Below are positions 20,556 to 32,454 of a stretch of 64,000 nt of DNA, piece after piece. Position numbers and translations under genes: made by a program. Below the pieces are notes generated by a model. It had not been told where the DNA came from and made no database searches. It saw nothing but the letters and a program-made list of their open reading frames with translations. Origin of the DNA: Iodidimonas nitroreducens (GTDB lineage: Bacteria > Pseudomonadota > Alphaproteobacteria > Sphingomonadales > Rhodothalassiaceae); assembly GCA_000710935.1 (NCBI GenBank), contig BAYV01000009.1, positions 124,001-188,000 of the forward strand, read 5' to 3'. Within the stretch, counting starts at the first letter, position 1. Every line of letters begins with the position of its first letter.

Positions 20556-22493
20556 TTAAAACCCTCCCCCGGTCAGGACAAAATAGGTGATAACGAGCGC
20601 AATGCCGATCAGCATCGCGAAGGCATAGTGATAAACATAGCCCGATTGCAGAACCCGTACGCGGCGGGCGGCTGCCATCACTTGCGCGGCGATGCCATCA
20701 GGCCCCAATCCATCGATGGTTTTCTGATCCCCCCTCACCCACAGGAAACGGCCGATCCAAAAGGCCGGGCGGATGAAAATCCGATCATAAAGCTCATCGA
20801 AATACCATTTATTGAGCAGGAACTGATAGGCCGCCGGGAATGTTCTGGCCATTGCTGCGGGCAAGCCGGGCTTTGCGATATAAAAAAGGAAAGAAAGCGC
20901 AAAACCCAAAGCCATCATGCCGGTTGGCAGCCATTTGATCCAGCTTGCGATATGATGGGCTTCATCCATCACATCGCCTTCGCCAGCCACGAGCGATCCC
21001 GCCCAGAAAGCCAATCGCCCCTCGCCAATAAAGGCATCGGAAAAGACCACACCGGCAATCACCGCACCAACCGCCAAGATGGCCAGAGGCACCCACATCA
21101 CAGCCGGGCTTTCATGCACATGGCTCAGGGTTTTCTCGTCGGCACGAGGCGTGCCATGAAAGGTCATGAACACCAGCCGCCAGCTATAAAAACTGGTCAT
21201 GAAGGCGGCAATAACGGTCATCAAAAAGCCAAAGCTGGCCGCCGGATTATGGGTCGCGAAAGCGGATTCGATGATCATATCCTTGGAAAAGAACCCGGCT
21301 GTATAGGGAAACCCGGTGAGCGCCAGCGTGCCCACCATCATCATCAGATAGGTGAGCGGGACCATCTTCGATAAGCCCCCCATCTTGCGCATATCCTGCT
21401 CATCGGACATGGCATGAATGACGGAACCCGCACCCAAAAACAGCAGAGCCTTGAAAAAGGCATGGGTGAACAGATGGAAAATAGCCGCTCCATAGGCGGA
21501 CGCCCCGATAGCGACGAACATATATCCAAGCTGCGAGCAGGTGGAATAAGCAATCACGCGCTTGATATCATTCTGCACAAGACCAACCGACGCCGCGAAA
21601 AAGGCCGTTGCCCCGCCAATGATCATGATCAAAGTGAGCGCGCCGGGCGCCAGTTCCAAAAGAGGCGACATCCGGGCCATCAGAAAGACCCCGGCGGTGA
21701 CCATGGTCGCAGCATGAATGAGGGCGGAAACGGGCGTTGGCCCCTCCATCGCATCGGGCAGCCATGTATGCAAAAACAACTGCGCCGATTTCCCCATCGC
21801 CCCCACAAACAAAAGCACCGCAATGGTGGTGAGGGCATGCACATCCATCCCTAAAAAGACAAAGCGCGCATCTGCAAAGCCTTCAAGAGATTGGAAAATA
21901 TCTTCGAAAATCACAGACCCGGTGAGCAGAAAAAGGGCGAAAATGCCTAGGCTGAAACCAAAATCCCCCACCCGATTGACCACGAAAGCCTTGATCGCAG
22001 CGGCATTGGCACTGGGTTTTTTGAACCAGAAACCGATCAAAAGATAAGAGGCAAGGCCCACCCCTTCCCAGCCAAAGAACATCTGCACCAGATTATCACT
22101 GGTCACCAGCATCAGCATCGCAAAGGTAAAGAGCGAGAGATAGGCAAAAAAGCGGGCGCGATGGGGATCATGGCTCATATAGCCAATGGAATACCAGTGC
22201 ACCAGCGCCGACACCGTATTGACCACCACCAGCATCACCGCTGTCAGGCTATCGATATAAAGCGTCCAATCAAAGCTGAGGCTGCCCGAGCGCACCCATT
22301 CCAGCACAAGAATGCGATATTGATTATGATCAAAGGCAACATCCTTCAGCACAAAAGCCGAGAGAATGGCGGATAAGGTGACAAGGCCCGTCGTCACAGC
22401 CATGGCGCCGCGATCCCCGATCTGTTTGGCAAACAGACCGGCGATCAGGAAGCCCAGCAAGGGGCCGAAAACAATGATATGAAATTGAGACAT
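20556..22493 (-). CDS. nuoL: NADH-quinone oxidoreductase subunit L
   Basis: 645-residue distal antiporter-like subunit, the largest membrane subunit of complex I, with the long lateral helix region at the C-terminus. Recognisable segments include [56 protein letters not shown]-type sequence (quoted in part) and [15 protein letters not shown]. It begins 5 nt after nuoK. Length and order are as in other alphaproteobacteria. Confidence 0.96.
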   Translation of the reverse strand: MSQFHIIVFGPLLGFLIAGLFAKQIGDRGAMAVTTGLVTLSAILSAFVLKDVAFDHNQYRILVLEWVRSGSLSFDWTLYIDSLTAVMLVVVNTVSALVHWYSIGYMSHDPHRARFFAYLSLFTFAMLMLVTSDNLVQMFFGWEGVGLASYLLIGFWFKKPSANAAAIKAFVVNRVGDFGFSLGIFALFLLTGSVIFEDIFQSLEGFADARFVFLGMDVHALTTIAVLLFVGAMGKSAQLFLHTWLPDAMEGPTPVSALIHAATMVTAGVFLMARMSPLLELAPGALTLIMIIGGATAFFAASVGLVQNDIKRVIAYSTCSQLGYMFVAIGASAYGAAIFHLFTHAFFKALLFLGAGSVIHAMSDEQDMRKMGGLSKMVPLTYLMMMVGTLALTGFPYTAGFFSKDMIIESAFATHNPAASFGFLMTVIAAFMTSFYSWRLVFMTFHGTPRADEKTLSHVHESPAVMWVPLAILAVGAVIAGVVFSDAFIGEGRLAFWAGSLVAGEGDVMDEAHHIASWIKWLPTGMMALGFALSFLFYIAKPGLPAAMARTFPAAYQFLLNKWYFDELYDRIFIRPAFWIGRFLWVRGDQKTIDGLGPDGIAAQVMAAARRVRVLQSGYVYHYAFAMLIGIALVITYFVLTGGGF

Positions 22494-22498
22494 CTGGT

Positions 22499-22807
22499 TC
22501 AGCCTTGCATCTGGTTGATCTGCTCAACCGCGATGGTTCCGCGATTACGGAAATACACAACGAGAATGGCCAATCCGATGGCCGCTTCCGCAGCCGCGAC
22601 CGTCAGCACGAACATGGCGAAAACCTGCCCGGTGAGGTCATTCAGATAGGAAGAAAAAGCAACGAGATTGATGTTCACCGCCAACAGCATCAATTCAATC
22701 GACATCAAAATGATGATGACGTTCTTTTTGTTGAGGAAAATTCCGAAGATCCCCAGCGTGAACAAAATCGCCGCAACCGTGAGAAAATGGCCGAGACCGA
22801 TCTCCAT
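22499..22807 (-). CDS. nuoK: NADH-quinone oxidoreductase subunit K
   Basis: 102-residue membrane subunit with three helices. The conserved glutamates within helices 2 and 3 are visible in [15 protein letters not shown] and [14 protein letters not shown]; these take part in proton translocation in the family. The ribosome site AGAAGGA precedes the ATG. It lies between nuoJ and nuoL. Confidence 0.95.
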   Translation of the reverse strand: MEIGLGHFLTVAAILFTLGIFGIFLNKKNVIIILMSIELMLLAVNINLVAFSSYLNDLTGQVFAMFVLTVAAAEAAIGLAILVVYFRNRGTIAVEQINQMQG

Positions 22808-22849
22808 GAATACGTCCTTCTCCAGTGTTGTCCGAATGGCAGATGAGGA

Positions 22850-23458
22850 TCAGATGCCCTCGCCCACATTCACTTTTTTGATCTCGATGGTATCCTTAGA
22901 ATTTCTGCGGTTTTGCGCCGATATATCCTGACGCTTCACCCCGGACCGACTGCGCAGGGTGAGCACGATGGCACCGATCATCGCCACCAGCAGCACCAGA
23001 CCGGACGCCTGAAACACATAAAGATACCGGGTATAGAGAACAGAGCCCAAAGCAGCCGTATTGGTAAGATCGGGATCAGCCGTCAAAGCCGGGGTGGCAT
23101 CGATGGCCGGTGTCAGTTGCCAGGCCCCCACAACCATCAGAAGTTCAACCAGCAGGATCAAACCCACCAGCGTGCCGACGGGCAGATATTGCAAGAAACC
23201 CTCGCGCAGCTCGACATAATTGATATCAAGCATCATCACCACGAAAAGGAACAAAACGGCCACCGCGCCCACATAAACGATCAACAGGATCATTGCCAGA
23301 AACTCGGCCCCCAAAAGCAGGAACAAAGCCGCAGCATTGAAAAAGGCCAGGATCAAAAACAAAACCGAATGCACGGGATTGCGTGAAGAAATGACCATGA
23401 ACCCCGATAAAACCGTGATCGAAGCAAACAGATAAAACGCCAGAGCGGTCAAACTCAT
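22850..23458 (-). CDS. nuoJ: NADH-quinone oxidoreductase subunit J
   Basis: About 202 residues with five helices; the conserved FFNAAALFLLLGAEFLAMILLIVYVGAVAVLFLFVVMML region (quoted as landmarks only: FFNAAALFLLLG, EFLAMILLIVYVGA) is the pi-bulge helix area of NuoJ. I choose ATG at 23458 (MSLTALAFYLF) with GGGGGA upstream; longer forms to 23500 add sequence not typical of the family. A 119-nt gap separates it from nuoI, unusually long for this operon, and a 29-codon reading frame in that gap ends by overlapping this start. Confidence 0.93.
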   Translation of the reverse strand: MSLTALAFYLFASITVLSGFMVISSRNPVHSVLFLILAFFNAAALFLLLGAEFLAMILLIVYVGAVAVLFLFVVMMLDINYVELREGFLQYLPVGTLVGLILLVELLMVVGAWQLTPAIDATPALTADPDLTNTAALGSVLYTRYLYVFQASGLVLLVAMIGAIVLTLRSRSGVKRQDISAQNRRNSKDTIEIKKVNVGEGI

Positions 23459-23544
23459 TGCCATGTCCCCCGCGTTTTTTCCAAAGTCTGGATGGTGCAC
23501 ATCTCGCGCCCCCTGATGATCAGCATATGTGGCTTCATTCTCAT
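23455..23544 (-). CDS. Possible 29-residue leader ORF before nuoJ
   Basis: A 29-codon frame starting MRMKPHMLIIRGREM fills most of the nuoI-nuoJ gap. Its TGA overlaps the nuoJ ATG (ATGA), the arrangement used for translational coupling. No clear ribosome site is present and I know no homologue; chance is a serious alternative. A GGCCC/GGGCC hairpin lies just upstream of it. Confidence 0.2.
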   Translation of the reverse strand: MRMKPHMLIIRGREMCTIQTLEKTRGTWQ

Positions 23545-23577
23545 GAGTTTGGCCCCGAACGGGCCGTGGATCGTTTC

Positions 23578-24069
23578 CTAACGATAAGGCGCATCCTGCG
23601 CAAGGTTCGCGGCAATCTCGCGTTCCCAGCGGTCGCCATTATCAAGAAGTTTTGTTTTGTCGTATAAAAGCTCTTCACGGGTTTCCGCCGCAAATTCAAA
23701 GTTCGGCCCCTCAACGATGGCATCCACCGGGCAGGCTTCCTGACACAATCCGCAATAGATACACTTCACCATATCGATATCATAGCGAGTGGTACGCCGA
23801 GAGCCATCTTCGCGCGGCTCGGCTTCGATGGTAATCGCCAAAGCAGGGCAGATGGCTTCGCATAATTTGCAGGCGATGCACCGTTCCTCGCCATTGGGAT
23901 AGCGTCTGAGCGCATGCTCACCCCGAAAACGAGCCGAAAGCCGACCTTTTTCATAAGGATAATTGATAGTTGTTTTGGGCTTCCACATATAGCTGAAGGT
24001 CAGCCCCATGGCCTTAACGAATTCCCATAAAAGGAAGCTGCGCGCCGTTCTGTCCAGAAAGGCAATCAT
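23578..24069 (-). CDS. nuoI: NADH-quinone oxidoreductase subunit I
   Basis: 163-residue ferredoxin-like subunit carrying clusters N6a and N6b. Both four-cysteine motifs are intact: [12 protein letters not shown] and [12 protein letters not shown]. The N-terminal amphipathic segment and the [19 protein letters not shown] stretch are typical. GGCGGGTAAG lies before the ATG. It sits between nuoH and nuoJ. Confidence 0.96.
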   Translation of the reverse strand: MIAFLDRTARSFLLWEFVKAMGLTFSYMWKPKTTINYPYEKGRLSARFRGEHALRRYPNGEERCIACKLCEAICPALAITIEAEPREDGSRRTTRYDIDMVKCIYCGLCQEACPVDAIVEGPNFEFAAETREELLYDKTKLLDNGDRWEREIAANLAQDAPYR

Positions 24070-24086
24070 GATCTTACCCGCCTCTC

Positions 24087-25115
24087 TTAATTACCAATAT
24101 AGCCAAATGCCATGCCCCAGCCGGTGTAGAAAACCACCGCCGCCAAAGACAAAGGCAAAAACACTTTCCAGCCCAGCCGCATGAGCTGATCATAGCGATA
24201 GCGCGGCACCGTTGCTTTCACCCAGGCAAAGATGAAGAAGAAGAAGCAGATCTTGCCGATCATCCACAGCGGGCCGGGAATGAAATCAAGGGCCGAAATG
24301 GGCGCATACCATCCACCGAAAAAGAGCACGGAGGTGAGCGCGCACATCAGCAGAATATTGCCATATTCCCCCAGCCAGAACAGCGCGAAGGCCATCGAGC
24401 TGTATTCCACCTGATAACCGGCCACCAATTCCGCTTCGGCTTCGGGCAGATCGAAAGGCGGACGATTGGTTTCCGCCATAGCCGAAATCAGAAAGATCAC
24501 GAACATTGGGAAAAACCAGATGAAATGCCATTGCCATAAGCCGCCAGCCTGATTTTCGACGATGGCCGAAAGATTGGTAGACCCCGCATAGCTGATCAAA
24601 GTGACCAGAACAAAACCCATCGAGACTTCGTAAGAAACCATCTGCGCCGCCGAACGCAGCCCGCCCAGGAAGGCATAGCGGGAATTCGAGGCCCAGCCCG
24701 ACATGATAATCCCATAAACCCCCAAAGAGGAAATGGCAAAGATAAATAAAATCCCCACATTGATATCCGCCAGAACCGCCCCGACATCCCAAGGGATAAC
24801 CGCCCAGCCGATCAGGGCCAGAACAAAGGTAAGCATCGGCGCCAGAATGAAGATGCCCTTGTTCGCCCCCGAGGGCACAACGGTTTCCTTGATGAATAGC
24901 TTCAGACCATCAGCAAAGCTTTGGAAAAGGCCGAACGGCCCCACCACATTCGGACCCCGGCGCAACTGCATTGCCGCCCAGATCTTGCGATCCGCATAAA
25001 CCGCAAAGGCAACGCCAAGAAGGAGCGGGGCGACAATCGCCAAAATCCATGTGACGATGGAAAAAAACCAGGCAGCATCCGTGCCACCATAAATGCCGGC
25101 GAGCCATTCAACCAT
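24087..25115 (-). CDS. nuoH: NADH-quinone oxidoreductase subunit H
   Basis: 342-residue membrane subunit that helps form the quinone site. It has about eight helices and the signature motifs [20 protein letters not shown] and [20 protein letters not shown], plus the acidic cytoplasmic loop E-channel residues. Its start overlaps the end of nuoG by 8 nt, which indicates coupling. Confidence 0.96.
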   Translation of the reverse strand: MVEWLAGIYGGTDAAWFFSIVTWILAIVAPLLLGVAFAVYADRKIWAAMQLRRGPNVVGPFGLFQSFADGLKLFIKETVVPSGANKGIFILAPMLTFVLALIGWAVIPWDVGAVLADINVGILFIFAISSLGVYGIIMSGWASNSRYAFLGGLRSAAQMVSYEVSMGFVLVTLISYAGSTNLSAIVENQAGGLWQWHFIWFFPMFVIFLISAMAETNRPPFDLPEAEAELVAGYQVEYSSMAFALFWLGEYGNILLMCALTSVLFFGGWYAPISALDFIPGPLWMIGKICFFFFIFAWVKATVPRYRYDQLMRLGWKVFLPLSLAAVVFYTGWGMAFGYIGN

Positions 25116-27165
25116 GGGTACCCGTCGCCTCCATTTTCTGACGTTTCACCGCACTGCACTCGGCCATCGTTTTTGATGCCCGCGCAATCGGATTGCTTTG
25201 ATAGAAATCGATGTATTTCAGTGGAATAGGCCCTCGGGCCACCGCCCCATCAGAGCCAAAATCACCCCATTGGGCCTGCGGACGCACATCCACATCAGCC
25301 AGATGCGGCAAGGCTTCATAAAGCGCGGAATGCAGGTCATTAATGCTGTCGAACGGCAAAGGCGCAGGCCCGATTTCCGCCGAAAGGGCACGGAAAATCG
25401 TCCAATCCTCGCGCGCCTGCCCGGGCGGGAAGACGGCCCGGTTCGCCAATTGCACCCGCCCTTCCAGATTGAGATAATGCCCCGGCTTTTCCGTATAGGC
25501 CGCCGCCGGCAAAATCACATCCGCCTGCTGCACGCCATGATCGCCATGGCTGCCGATATAAACGGTGAAGCAATCGGCAAGGCGTGATGGATTGATTTCA
25601 TCCGCCCCCAGCAAAAACACAGCCTTCAATGCCCCGGAGGCAGCATCAGCCAAAATGCCTTCAACGCCACCATCACACACAAGGCCCAAATCCAAAGCAC
25701 CCACCCGCGCAGCGGCGCTGTGAAGAACATTAAAGCCGTTCCAATCCAGCGACATGAGGCCAAATTTCTCGGCAATATCATGACCAGCCTTCAAAATCGC
25801 CGCACCATCCGGGCGCGCCAGGGCCTGCTCGCCCAAAATGATCATCGGTCGATCCGCTGCCGCCAGTTTTTTGGCAACCGGATGCTTGCCCGCCAAAATA
25901 TCGCTTAAAATAGCGGCATCATCGCCAAGCTGCTCAACCGCATAGGTTTGATCAAGGGCCGGGCCGATATTGGCAACTTTCAAGCCGCGATGCCGGGTGG
26001 CCTTTAAAATCCGGGCATTCAAAATGGCTGCTTCATGGCGCGGATTGGCCCCGACAAGCAGGCAGAAATCCGCTTCCTCGATCCCCGCAATGCCGGTATT
26101 GAAGAGATAGGATGCCCGCTGGCGAATATCATAGGCGGCACCATTCTGGCGGCATTCAATCCGGCTGGAGCCAAGATTTTTGAGCAGTTCGCGGAAGGCG
26201 TAGGTACCTTCAAGCTCATTGAGATCGCCCACCAATCCGGCAATCCGGCTGCCATCAAGACCCGAAATACCATCCTTGATCGCGGCAAAGGCTTCCGCCC
26301 AGCTGGCTTCCACCAGCTTGCCATCGCGCTTCACATAAGGACGATCGAGCCGCCCTTTCAAAAGGCCATCACAGGCAAAGCGGGTTTTATCCGAAATCCA
26401 TTCTTCATTCACATCATCATGATTGCGAGGCAAAATCCGCATCACATCGCGTCCCCGTGCATCAATCCGGATATTCGAGCCCACCGCATCCATAACATCA
26501 ATGGATTCGGTCTTGATCAATTCCCAGGGCCGGGCATTAAAAGCATAAGGCTTTGATGTGAGGGCACCCACCGGGCACAGATCGATCACATTGCCCTGCA
26601 ATTCGCTTTCCATTGCCTGCTCAAGATAGGTGGTGATCTGCATATTCTCACCACGATAAATCGCCCCGATTTCGGTGACGCCCGCAACCTCTTCAGAAAA
26701 GCGGATGCAGCGGGTGCAATGGATACAGCGGGTCATGATGGTTTTGACCAGCGGCCCCATATTCTTTTCGGTCACGGCGCGCTTATTTTCATCATAGCGC
26801 TTTGCCCCACGGCCATAAGCCATGGTTTCATCCTGCAGATCACATTCGCCGCCCTGATCGCAGATCGGGCAATCCAGCGGATGATTGATCAGCAGAAATT
26901 CCAGCACGCCTTCGCGGGCTTTTTTCACCATGGGGGTATCGGTACGCACCTCTTGCCCATCGGCGGCAGGCAAAGCGCAGGATGCCTGTGGTTTGGGTGG
27001 TCCGGGTTTGACCTCGACAAGGCACATGCGGCAATTTCCGGCGACCGAAAGACGCTCGTGATAGCAAAAGCGCGGAATTTCAACGCCCGCTTCCTCGCAC
27101 GCCTGCAAAATCGTCGAGCCGGGCGCAACCTCGATTTCCTTGCCGTTGATTGTCAGCTTTGGCAT
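25108..27165 (-). CDS. nuoG: NADH-quinone oxidoreductase subunit G
   Basis: 685-residue iron-sulfur subunit of the peripheral arm. An N-terminal [2Fe-2S] domain ([19 protein letters not shown]) is followed by the His-Cys3 cluster region ([18 protein letters not shown]), a further four-Cys 4Fe-4S site ([16 protein letters not shown]) and a molybdopterin-oxidoreductase-like domain that has lost its cofactor. Length matches the mitochondrial/alphaproteobacterial 75-kDa subunit rather than the longer E. coli form. AAGGTGAG precedes the ATG. Confidence 0.96.
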   Translation of the reverse strand: MPKLTINGKEIEVAPGSTILQACEEAGVEIPRFCYHERLSVAGNCRMCLVEVKPGPPKPQASCALPAADGQEVRTDTPMVKKAREGVLEFLLINHPLDCPICDQGGECDLQDETMAYGRGAKRYDENKRAVTEKNMGPLVKTIMTRCIHCTRCIRFSEEVAGVTEIGAIYRGENMQITTYLEQAMESELQGNVIDLCPVGALTSKPYAFNARPWELIKTESIDVMDAVGSNIRIDARGRDVMRILPRNHDDVNEEWISDKTRFACDGLLKGRLDRPYVKRDGKLVEASWAEAFAAIKDGISGLDGSRIAGLVGDLNELEGTYAFRELLKNLGSSRIECRQNGAAYDIRQRASYLFNTGIAGIEEADFCLLVGANPRHEAAILNARILKATRHRGLKVANIGPALDQTYAVEQLGDDAAILSDILAGKHPVAKKLAAADRPMIILGEQALARPDGAAILKAGHDIAEKFGLMSLDWNGFNVLHSAAARVGALDLGLVCDGGVEGILADAASGALKAVFLLGADEINPSRLADCFTVYIGSHGDHGVQQADVILPAAAYTEKPGHYLNLEGRVQLANRAVFPPGQAREDWTIFRALSAEIGPAPLPFDSINDLHSALYEALPHLADVDVRPQAQWGDFGSDGAVARGPIPLKYIDFYQSNPIARASKTMAECSAVKRQKMEATGTHG

Positions 27166-27230
27166 TCGCGTCTCACCTTAACAGTTTCTCTTGGGTCGAG
27201 CCTATCGGGGGGTCGAACCCAACAAGGTCT

Positions 27231-28526
27231 TCATTCGGCAGCTTCGGTCACCTGACGACCATGATAAACATCGATCCGGCGTTCCACCTCATCGCGGAAA
27301 TGGCGCATCAGCCCCTGAATGGGCCAGGCTGCCGCATCGCCCAAGGCGCAGATGGTATGGCCTTCGACCTGCTTTGAAACATCGAGCAGCATGTCGATCT
27401 CTTCTTTTTCCGCCTTACCCAGCACCAGCCGTTCCATCACCCGCCACATCCAGCCGGTTCCTTCGCGGCAGGGTGTGCATTGGCCACAGGATTCATGCTT
27501 GTAGAAATAGCTGAGCCGGGCAATGGCCTTCACGATATCGGTGGATTTATCCATCACGATCACCGCCGCCGTTCCCAAGCCCGATTGCACTTCTTTGAGG
27601 GAGTCGAAATCCATCAAAACCGTATCGCAGATGGATTTGGGCAAAAGCGGCACCGATGAACCGCCAGGGATGACGGCCAGAAGATTATCCCACCCTCCCC
27701 GCACACCACCGGCATGTTTCTCGATCAGTTCCCGCATGGGAATGCTCATTTCCTCTTCCACATTGCACGGCGTATTCACATGGCCGGAAATGCAGAAAAT
27801 CTTGGTACCCGTATTATTGGGCCGCCCAAAACCGGAAAACCAGCTTGCCCCCCGGCGCAAAATGGTGGGAGCAACCGCAATCGATTCCACATTATTCACG
27901 GTGGTGGGGCAACCAAACACACCCACATTGGCGGGGAATGGCGGCTTCAGACGGGGCTGGCCCTTTTTGCCCTCAAGACTTTCGATGAGAGCCGTTTCCT
28001 CGCCACAAATATAGGCGCCGGCCCCACGATGCACATACACATCATAAGCATAGCCCGAACCGCAGGCATTGCTGCCCAAAAAGCCCTTTTCATAGGCCTG
28101 CGCCACGGCCTGCTCCAGCCGTTCGGCCTCGAGAACATATTCCCCGCGAATATAAATATAGGCCGCCCGCGCCCGCATGGCATAGCCCGCCAGCAAAGCC
28201 CCTTCAATCAGCTTATGGGGATCATGACGCATGATTTCGCGGTCTTTGCAGGTGCCGGGCTCGGATTCATCAGCATTGATCACCAGATAGCTTGGGCGAC
28301 CATCCTTGCTTTCCTTGGGCATGAACGACCATTTCAGCCCGGTGGGAAAGCCTGCCCCCCCCCGCCCCCGCAAGCCGGATTCTTTCATCTCGCCGATGAT
28401 CCAATCCTGACCCTTGGCCATGATCTCTTTCGTGCCATCCCAATCACCACGGCTGATGGCCCCATCGATATCCCAAGGCTGGAAGCCATAAAGATTGGTG
28501 AAGATGCGGTCCTGATCTTTCAGCAT
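27231..28526 (-). CDS. nuoF: NADH-quinone oxidoreductase subunit F
   Basis: 431-residue NADH- and FMN-binding subunit. The FMN/NADH motif [32 protein letters not shown] and the cluster N3 motif [13 protein letters not shown] are present. ATG at 28526 gives [14 protein letters not shown], the family start, and AAGGAG lies across the end of nuoE; the longer frame to 28610 runs into nuoE. It is followed 65 nt later by nuoG. Confidence 0.96.
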   Translation of the reverse strand: MLKDQDRIFTNLYGFQPWDIDGAISRGDWDGTKEIMAKGQDWIIGEMKESGLRGRGGAGFPTGLKWSFMPKESKDGRPSYLVINADESEPGTCKDREIMRHDPHKLIEGALLAGYAMRARAAYIYIRGEYVLEAERLEQAVAQAYEKGFLGSNACGSGYAYDVYVHRGAGAYICGEETALIESLEGKKGQPRLKPPFPANVGVFGCPTTVNNVESIAVAPTILRRGASWFSGFGRPNNTGTKIFCISGHVNTPCNVEEEMSIPMRELIEKHAGGVRGGWDNLLAVIPGGSSVPLLPKSICDTVLMDFDSLKEVQSGLGTAAVIVMDKSTDIVKAIARLSYFYKHESCGQCTPCREGTGWMWRVMERLVLGKAEKEEIDMLLDVSKQVEGHTICALGDAAAWPIQGLMRHFRDEVERRIDVYHGRQVTEAAE

Positions 28527-28530
28527 CGCC

Positions 28531-29142
28531 TCACTCCTTATCCGCTGCGGCGGGAACCATATCGCGCAAAACCAAAGGACCCCCTTCAGGGGCAGAGGCC
28601 TGACGCCCATTTTGCGGACCCGGTGGCGGCACTTCGCCCCGTTTCAGGGCCTTTAAAATCGCGGTCATGCGGTCATAGTCGAGATCTTCATAAAAATCAT
28701 CATTGATCTGGACCATCGGGGCATTGCAGCAGGCCCCCAGACATTCCACCTCGGTGAGATGAAACAGCATATCATCCGTGCTTTTGCCCTTTTCCAGCCC
28801 CATATCCTTGCAGGCCCGCATCACCTCATCCGATCCCCGCAGCCAGCACGGCGTGGTGCCGCAAAGCTGCACATGATAACGGCCAATGGGCTTTAGGTTG
28901 AACATAGTGTAAAAAGTGGCCACCTCAATCACTTGAATCCTGGGCAAGGACAGGATTTCCGCGATTTTTTCAACCGCCTCACTGCTCACCCAGCCGCCAT
29001 TCTGTGCCTGCGCCAGATAGAGCAAGGGCATCACAGCCGATCTTTGACGACCATCAGGATATTTCGCCAGAATGGTCTTGATTTTTTCCTGATTCTCATC
29101 GGAAAAATTGAACGCTCCACCGCTTTCAATGACGTTTAGCAT
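28531..29142 (-). CDS. nuoE: NADH-quinone oxidoreductase subunit E
   Basis: 203-residue thioredoxin-fold subunit holding [2Fe-2S] cluster N1a. The four ligands appear as CGTTPCW and [10 protein letters not shown]. The N-terminus ([18 protein letters not shown]) is conserved. A short Pro/Gly-rich tail follows the domain. GGAAGG lies upstream, at the end of nuoD. Confidence 0.95.
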   Translation of the reverse strand: MLNVIESGGAFNFSDENQEKIKTILAKYPDGRQRSAVMPLLYLAQAQNGGWVSSEAVEKIAEILSLPRIQVIEVATFYTMFNLKPIGRYHVQLCGTTPCWLRGSDEVMRACKDMGLEKGKSTDDMLFHLTEVECLGACCNAPMVQINDDFYEDLDYDRMTAILKALKRGEVPPPGPQNGRQASAPEGGPLVLRDMVPAAADKE

Positions 29143-29157
29143 CTCGTCTACCCTTCC

Positions 29158-30342
29158 TCAGCGGTCAACTTCACCGAACACGATATCGATCGAGCCCAGA
29201 ACCGCTGGCACATCCGCCAGCATATGACCTTCAAGCATCATGTCCATGGCCTGCAAATGAGCGAAACCGGGCGCCCGGATCTTGCAGCGATAGGGCTTGT
29301 TCTTACCATCGGACACCAGATAGACCCCAAATTCCCCCTTCGGCGCCTCCACTGCGGCATAAACCTCACCAGCGGGGATTTTATAGCCTTCGGTATAAAG
29401 CTTGAAATGGTGAATCAGGGCTTCCATCGATTGTTTCATCTCGGCCCGACGCGGCGGCGCAATCTTGCGATCCTCGGTTAAAACCTCACCGGCAGGCATC
29501 TCGTGAATGCACTGACGCATGATTTTCAAGGATTGCCGCATTTCTTCGACCCGCAAGATGAAACGATCATAACAATCGCCATGCTTGCCCACGGGAATAT
29601 CGAAATCCATGCGATCATAAACATCATAAGGCTGCGATTTGCGCAGATCCCACGCCAATCCGGTTGAGCGCAGCATCGGGCCGGACATTCCCCAATCAAG
29701 GGCCTGTTCCTGGCTCACCACACCGATATCCACATTACGCTGCTTGAAAATCCGATTATCCACCAGAAGCGTTTCCATATCGGCGATAACCCGTGGGAAA
29801 GTCTCGGTCCATTTCCAGATATCGTCGATCAGATCGGGCGGCAGATCCTGATGCACCCCGCCGGGGCGGAAATATTTGGCGTGCATCCGCGACCCCGAAG
29901 CCCGCTCATAAAATTCGCATAAGGTCTCGCGCTCCTCAAAGCCCCACAGGATCGGCGTGAGGGCCCCCACATCCATGGCATGGGTGGTTAGATTGAGGAT
30001 ATGGTTCATGATCCGGGTCAATTCCGCATAAAGCACGCGGATATATTGGCCCCGGATCGGCACATCGATCCCCAGCGCCTTTTCGATGGCCAGAGCATAA
30101 GCATGCTCCTGATTCATCGGCGCGGCATAATCAAGCCGATCAAAATAGCCGATGGCCTGCAAATAGGTTTTATGCTCGATCAGCTTTTCGGTGCCCCGAT
30201 GCAGCAGGCCGATATGGGGATCGGTCCGCGCGACAACCTCACCGTCAAGCTCAAGAATCAGACGCAAAACCCCATGCGCCGCAGGATGTTGTGGCCCGAA
30301 ATTAAGGTGATAGTTCTTGATCTGGCGATCATTTTGCATCAT
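29158..30342 (-). CDS. nuoD: NADH-quinone oxidoreductase subunit D
   Basis: 394-residue 49-kDa subunit that forms the quinone pocket with NuoB. It begins with [19 protein letters not shown], whose His and the later Tyr of the pocket are conserved, and contains [12 protein letters not shown] and the C-terminal DIVFGEVDR. Separate nuoC and nuoD genes are usual in alphaproteobacteria. The start overlaps the nuoC stop (ATGATG with TGA), with AAGGGAGG upstream. Confidence 0.96.
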   Translation of the reverse strand: MMQNDRQIKNYHLNFGPQHPAAHGVLRLILELDGEVVARTDPHIGLLHRGTEKLIEHKTYLQAIGYFDRLDYAAPMNQEHAYALAIEKALGIDVPIRGQYIRVLYAELTRIMNHILNLTTHAMDVGALTPILWGFEERETLCEFYERASGSRMHAKYFRPGGVHQDLPPDLIDDIWKWTETFPRVIADMETLLVDNRIFKQRNVDIGVVSQEQALDWGMSGPMLRSTGLAWDLRKSQPYDVYDRMDFDIPVGKHGDCYDRFILRVEEMRQSLKIMRQCIHEMPAGEVLTEDRKIAPPRRAEMKQSMEALIHHFKLYTEGYKIPAGEVYAAVEAPKGEFGVYLVSDGKNKPYRCKIRAPGFAHLQAMDMMLEGHMLADVPAVLGSIDIVFGEVDR

Positions 30343-30971
30343 GCGCCTCCCTTTTCAGCGCCATCCGCCTTTTCATCGCCGGGAAGCACCGCGCGCGCGC
30401 CTTCCCATGGGCTGAGAAAATCGAAATTGCGAAATTCCTGGGCGAGCTTCACGGGCTCATAAACGACACGCTTTTGATCTTCGTCATAGCGCAGTTCAAC
30501 ATAGCCGCTGAGGGGGAAATCCTTGCGCAAAGGATGCCCCTGGAAGCCATAATCCGTGAGGATGCGCCGCAAATCGGGATGGCCCGAAACCAGAACGCCA
30601 TACATATCCCACAATTCCCGTTCAAACCAATTGGCAGCCGAGAAAACTGAAACCACCGACGGGACAGGCGTCCGTTCATCGGCTTCGACCTTGATCCGAA
30701 CCCGTTGATTGAGATGCATCGACAGCAAATGATAAACCACATCAAAGCGCATGGCACGCTGGGGCCAATCAACCCCGCAGATATCGACCAGAATACGGAA
30801 TTTACAATCGGTATCATCGCGCAGATAGGTCAGAACCTTGACGATCTGATCCGTTCTTGCCGTCACTGTCAGCTCGTCATTGGCGATGGTATAACCCGTC
30901 ACCTCATTTTTGAGCGCTGTCTCGATATGTTTGCCAAGCTGTTCAAGCGCCGTGGCCGTCATGATCATCAT
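30339..30971 (-). CDS. nuoC: NADH-quinone oxidoreductase subunit C
   Basis: 210-residue 30-kDa subunit of the peripheral arm. The signature [26 protein letters not shown] and [17 protein letters not shown] are present. Three nearby ATGs (30971, 30968, 30962) make the exact start uncertain. The C-terminal tail is short and acidic. It overlaps nuoD by 4 nt. Confidence 0.95.
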   Translation of the reverse strand: MMIMTATALEQLGKHIETALKNEVTGYTIANDELTVTARTDQIVKVLTYLRDDTDCKFRILVDICGVDWPQRAMRFDVVYHLLSMHLNQRVRIKVEADERTPVPSVVSVFSAANWFERELWDMYGVLVSGHPDLRRILTDYGFQGHPLRKDFPLSGYVELRYDEDQKRVVYEPVKLAQEFRNFDFLSPWEGARAVLPGDEKADGAEKGGA

Positions 30972-31047
30972 CCGTTCATTGATATCGCGTTCATCATCCG
31001 CGCCGCAAAGGCCTTGATCGGTCGGGCACCCAAGGCCCCATCAAAGC

Positions 31048-31599
31048 CTAGCGGTGCAAGGTGCCGGTGCGACGAATTTTCCGTTGAAGCTGAAGGATTC
31101 CATAAAGCAGCGCTTCCGCCGTTGGCGGGCATCCCGGCACATAGATATCCACCGGAACGATGCGATCACAGCCCCGCACCACAGAATAGCTATAGTGATA
31201 ATAGCCGCCGCCATTGGCGCAGGATCCCATGGAAATAACATAGCGCGGCTCTGACATCTGATCATAAACCTTGCGCATGGCCGGTGCCATTTTATTGCAA
31301 AGGGTGCCGGCCACAATCATCACATCGGATTGCCGGGGAGAGGCACGCGGCGCCGCGCCAAAACGCTCCAGATCATAGCGCGGCATATTGGTGTGCATCA
31401 TCTCGACGGCGCAACAGGCAAGGCCAAAGGTCATCCACCACAGGCTGCCAGTACGGGCCCAATTGATCAGATCATCGGCTTTGGCGACCAGAAAACCCTT
31501 GTCCGTCAGTTCAGACCGAACATCCTTGAAAAAGGCATCATCTGCGGGGGCGGCAAGACCTTGTGCAGGCACAACCGATCCTTGGCTCTCTACTCCCAT
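31048..31599 (-). CDS. nuoB: NADH-quinone oxidoreductase subunit B
   Basis: 183-residue subunit that carries cluster N2 next to the quinone. The tandem-cysteine motif [10 protein letters not shown] and the later [20 protein letters not shown] and [11 protein letters not shown] ligands are intact. ATG at 31599 has AAGGGG upstream and overlaps the nuoA stop by a few bases; an ATG at 31620 is also in frame but lies within nuoA. A 76-nt gap follows to nuoC. Confidence 0.95.
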   Translation of the reverse strand: MGVESQGSVVPAQGLAAPADDAFFKDVRSELTDKGFLVAKADDLINWARTGSLWWMTFGLACCAVEMMHTNMPRYDLERFGAAPRASPRQSDVMIVAGTLCNKMAPAMRKVYDQMSEPRYVISMGSCANGGGYYHYSYSVVRGCDRIVPVDIYVPGCPPTAEALLYGILQLQRKIRRTGTLHR

Positions 31600-31955
31600 T
31601 CCAAAGCCCCTTTCTTCCATTCATAGATGAACCCGACGGTCAAAATCCCTAAGAATCCCATCATCGACCAGAAGCCATAAAGGCCAATATCCCCAAGCGC
31701 CACCGCCCAGGGAAACAGAAACGCCACTTCCAGATCGAAAATGATGAAGAGGATCGCAACGAGATAAAAACGCACGTCAAATTGTGAGCGCGAATCCGAA
31801 AAAGGAGCAAAGCCCGATTCATAAGCCGAAAGCTTTTCACCATCGGGATGCTGTTCCGCAAGGAACCATGCAGCGCCCACGAAAATAACCGAAAAAGCGA
31901 TGGCCACGCCCAAAAAGATGAGGATTGGCAGATAGTTCAACAAATAGGTTTCCAC
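31590..31955 (-). CDS. nuoA: NADH-quinone oxidoreductase subunit A
   Basis: 121-residue three-helix membrane subunit and first gene of the 14-gene operon. The conserved [39 protein letters not shown] region is represented by the landmarks YESGFAPF and [15 protein letters not shown] prefer a GTG start at 31955 ([10 protein letters not shown]), with GGAG 7 nt upstream, over the TTG at 31979. The operon promoter must lie between here and the tRNA-Asp genes at 32243. Confidence 0.94.
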   Translation of the reverse strand: METYLLNYLPILIFLGVAIAFSVIFVGAAWFLAEQHPDGEKLSAYESGFAPFSDSRSQFDVRFYLVAILFIIFDLEVAFLFPWAVALGDIGLYGFWSMMGFLGILTVGFIYEWKKGALEWE

Positions 31956-32242
31956 GGAACGCTCCGTAAAGAGATCCAAATAGCCTCAGGCTTTAGCAGT
32001 ATACCCAAGGCCCTTTGGTTTGAAGACAAGACCGCATCATGAAAGACGCGACGGTTGCGCTATAGCAAAGATGGGGCCGATTTCAAAGCCCGGCATATGC
32101 ATAAAGGCATGTGAGGATCATAAAAAGAACAATCGACAGTCTTTGGGCCATTTGTCGCATCATTGTGAACAGACAGTTCTGAGAACAATTCGCAATTATA
32201 ATGGTAATATTGAGCGGAATGACCAAAATATAAATGGAAAAA

Positions 32243-32319
32243 TGGCGGGAGTGACGGGACTTGAACCCGCGGCCTCTGGCGTGACAGGCCAGCGCTCTAA
32301 CCAACTGAGCTACACCCCC
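32243..32319 (-). tRNA. tRNA-Asp (GTC)
   Basis: 77-nt cloverleaf: acceptor GGGGGTG with CACTCCC, D-arm starting TAGCTCAGTTGG, anticodon GTC between CTGGC and GCCAG stems, T-arm GGGTTCAAGTCCC, discriminator G and an encoded CCA. Identical to the copy at 32378-32454. Confidence 0.97.
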
Positions 32320-32377
32320 GCAATCGCGAAAGTCCGCGCCCTGTTTATCAGGAAAGACAAACAGCATCAACGACGAC

Positions 32378-32454
32378 TGGCGGGAGTGACGGGACTTGAA
32401 CCCGCGGCCTCTGGCGTGACAGGCCAGCGCTCTAACCAACTGAGCTACACCCCC
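32378..32454 (-). tRNA. tRNA-Asp (GTC), second identical copy
   Basis: Same 77-nt sequence as the copy at 32243-32319, 58 nt away in the same direction; the spacer is unrelated. Probably one transcript processed to two tRNAs. Confidence 0.97.

Noticed and set aside
32083-32439. Frame with the repeated motif VRALACHARGRGFKSRHSR
   Set aside because: This is the two tRNA-Asp genes read as protein.
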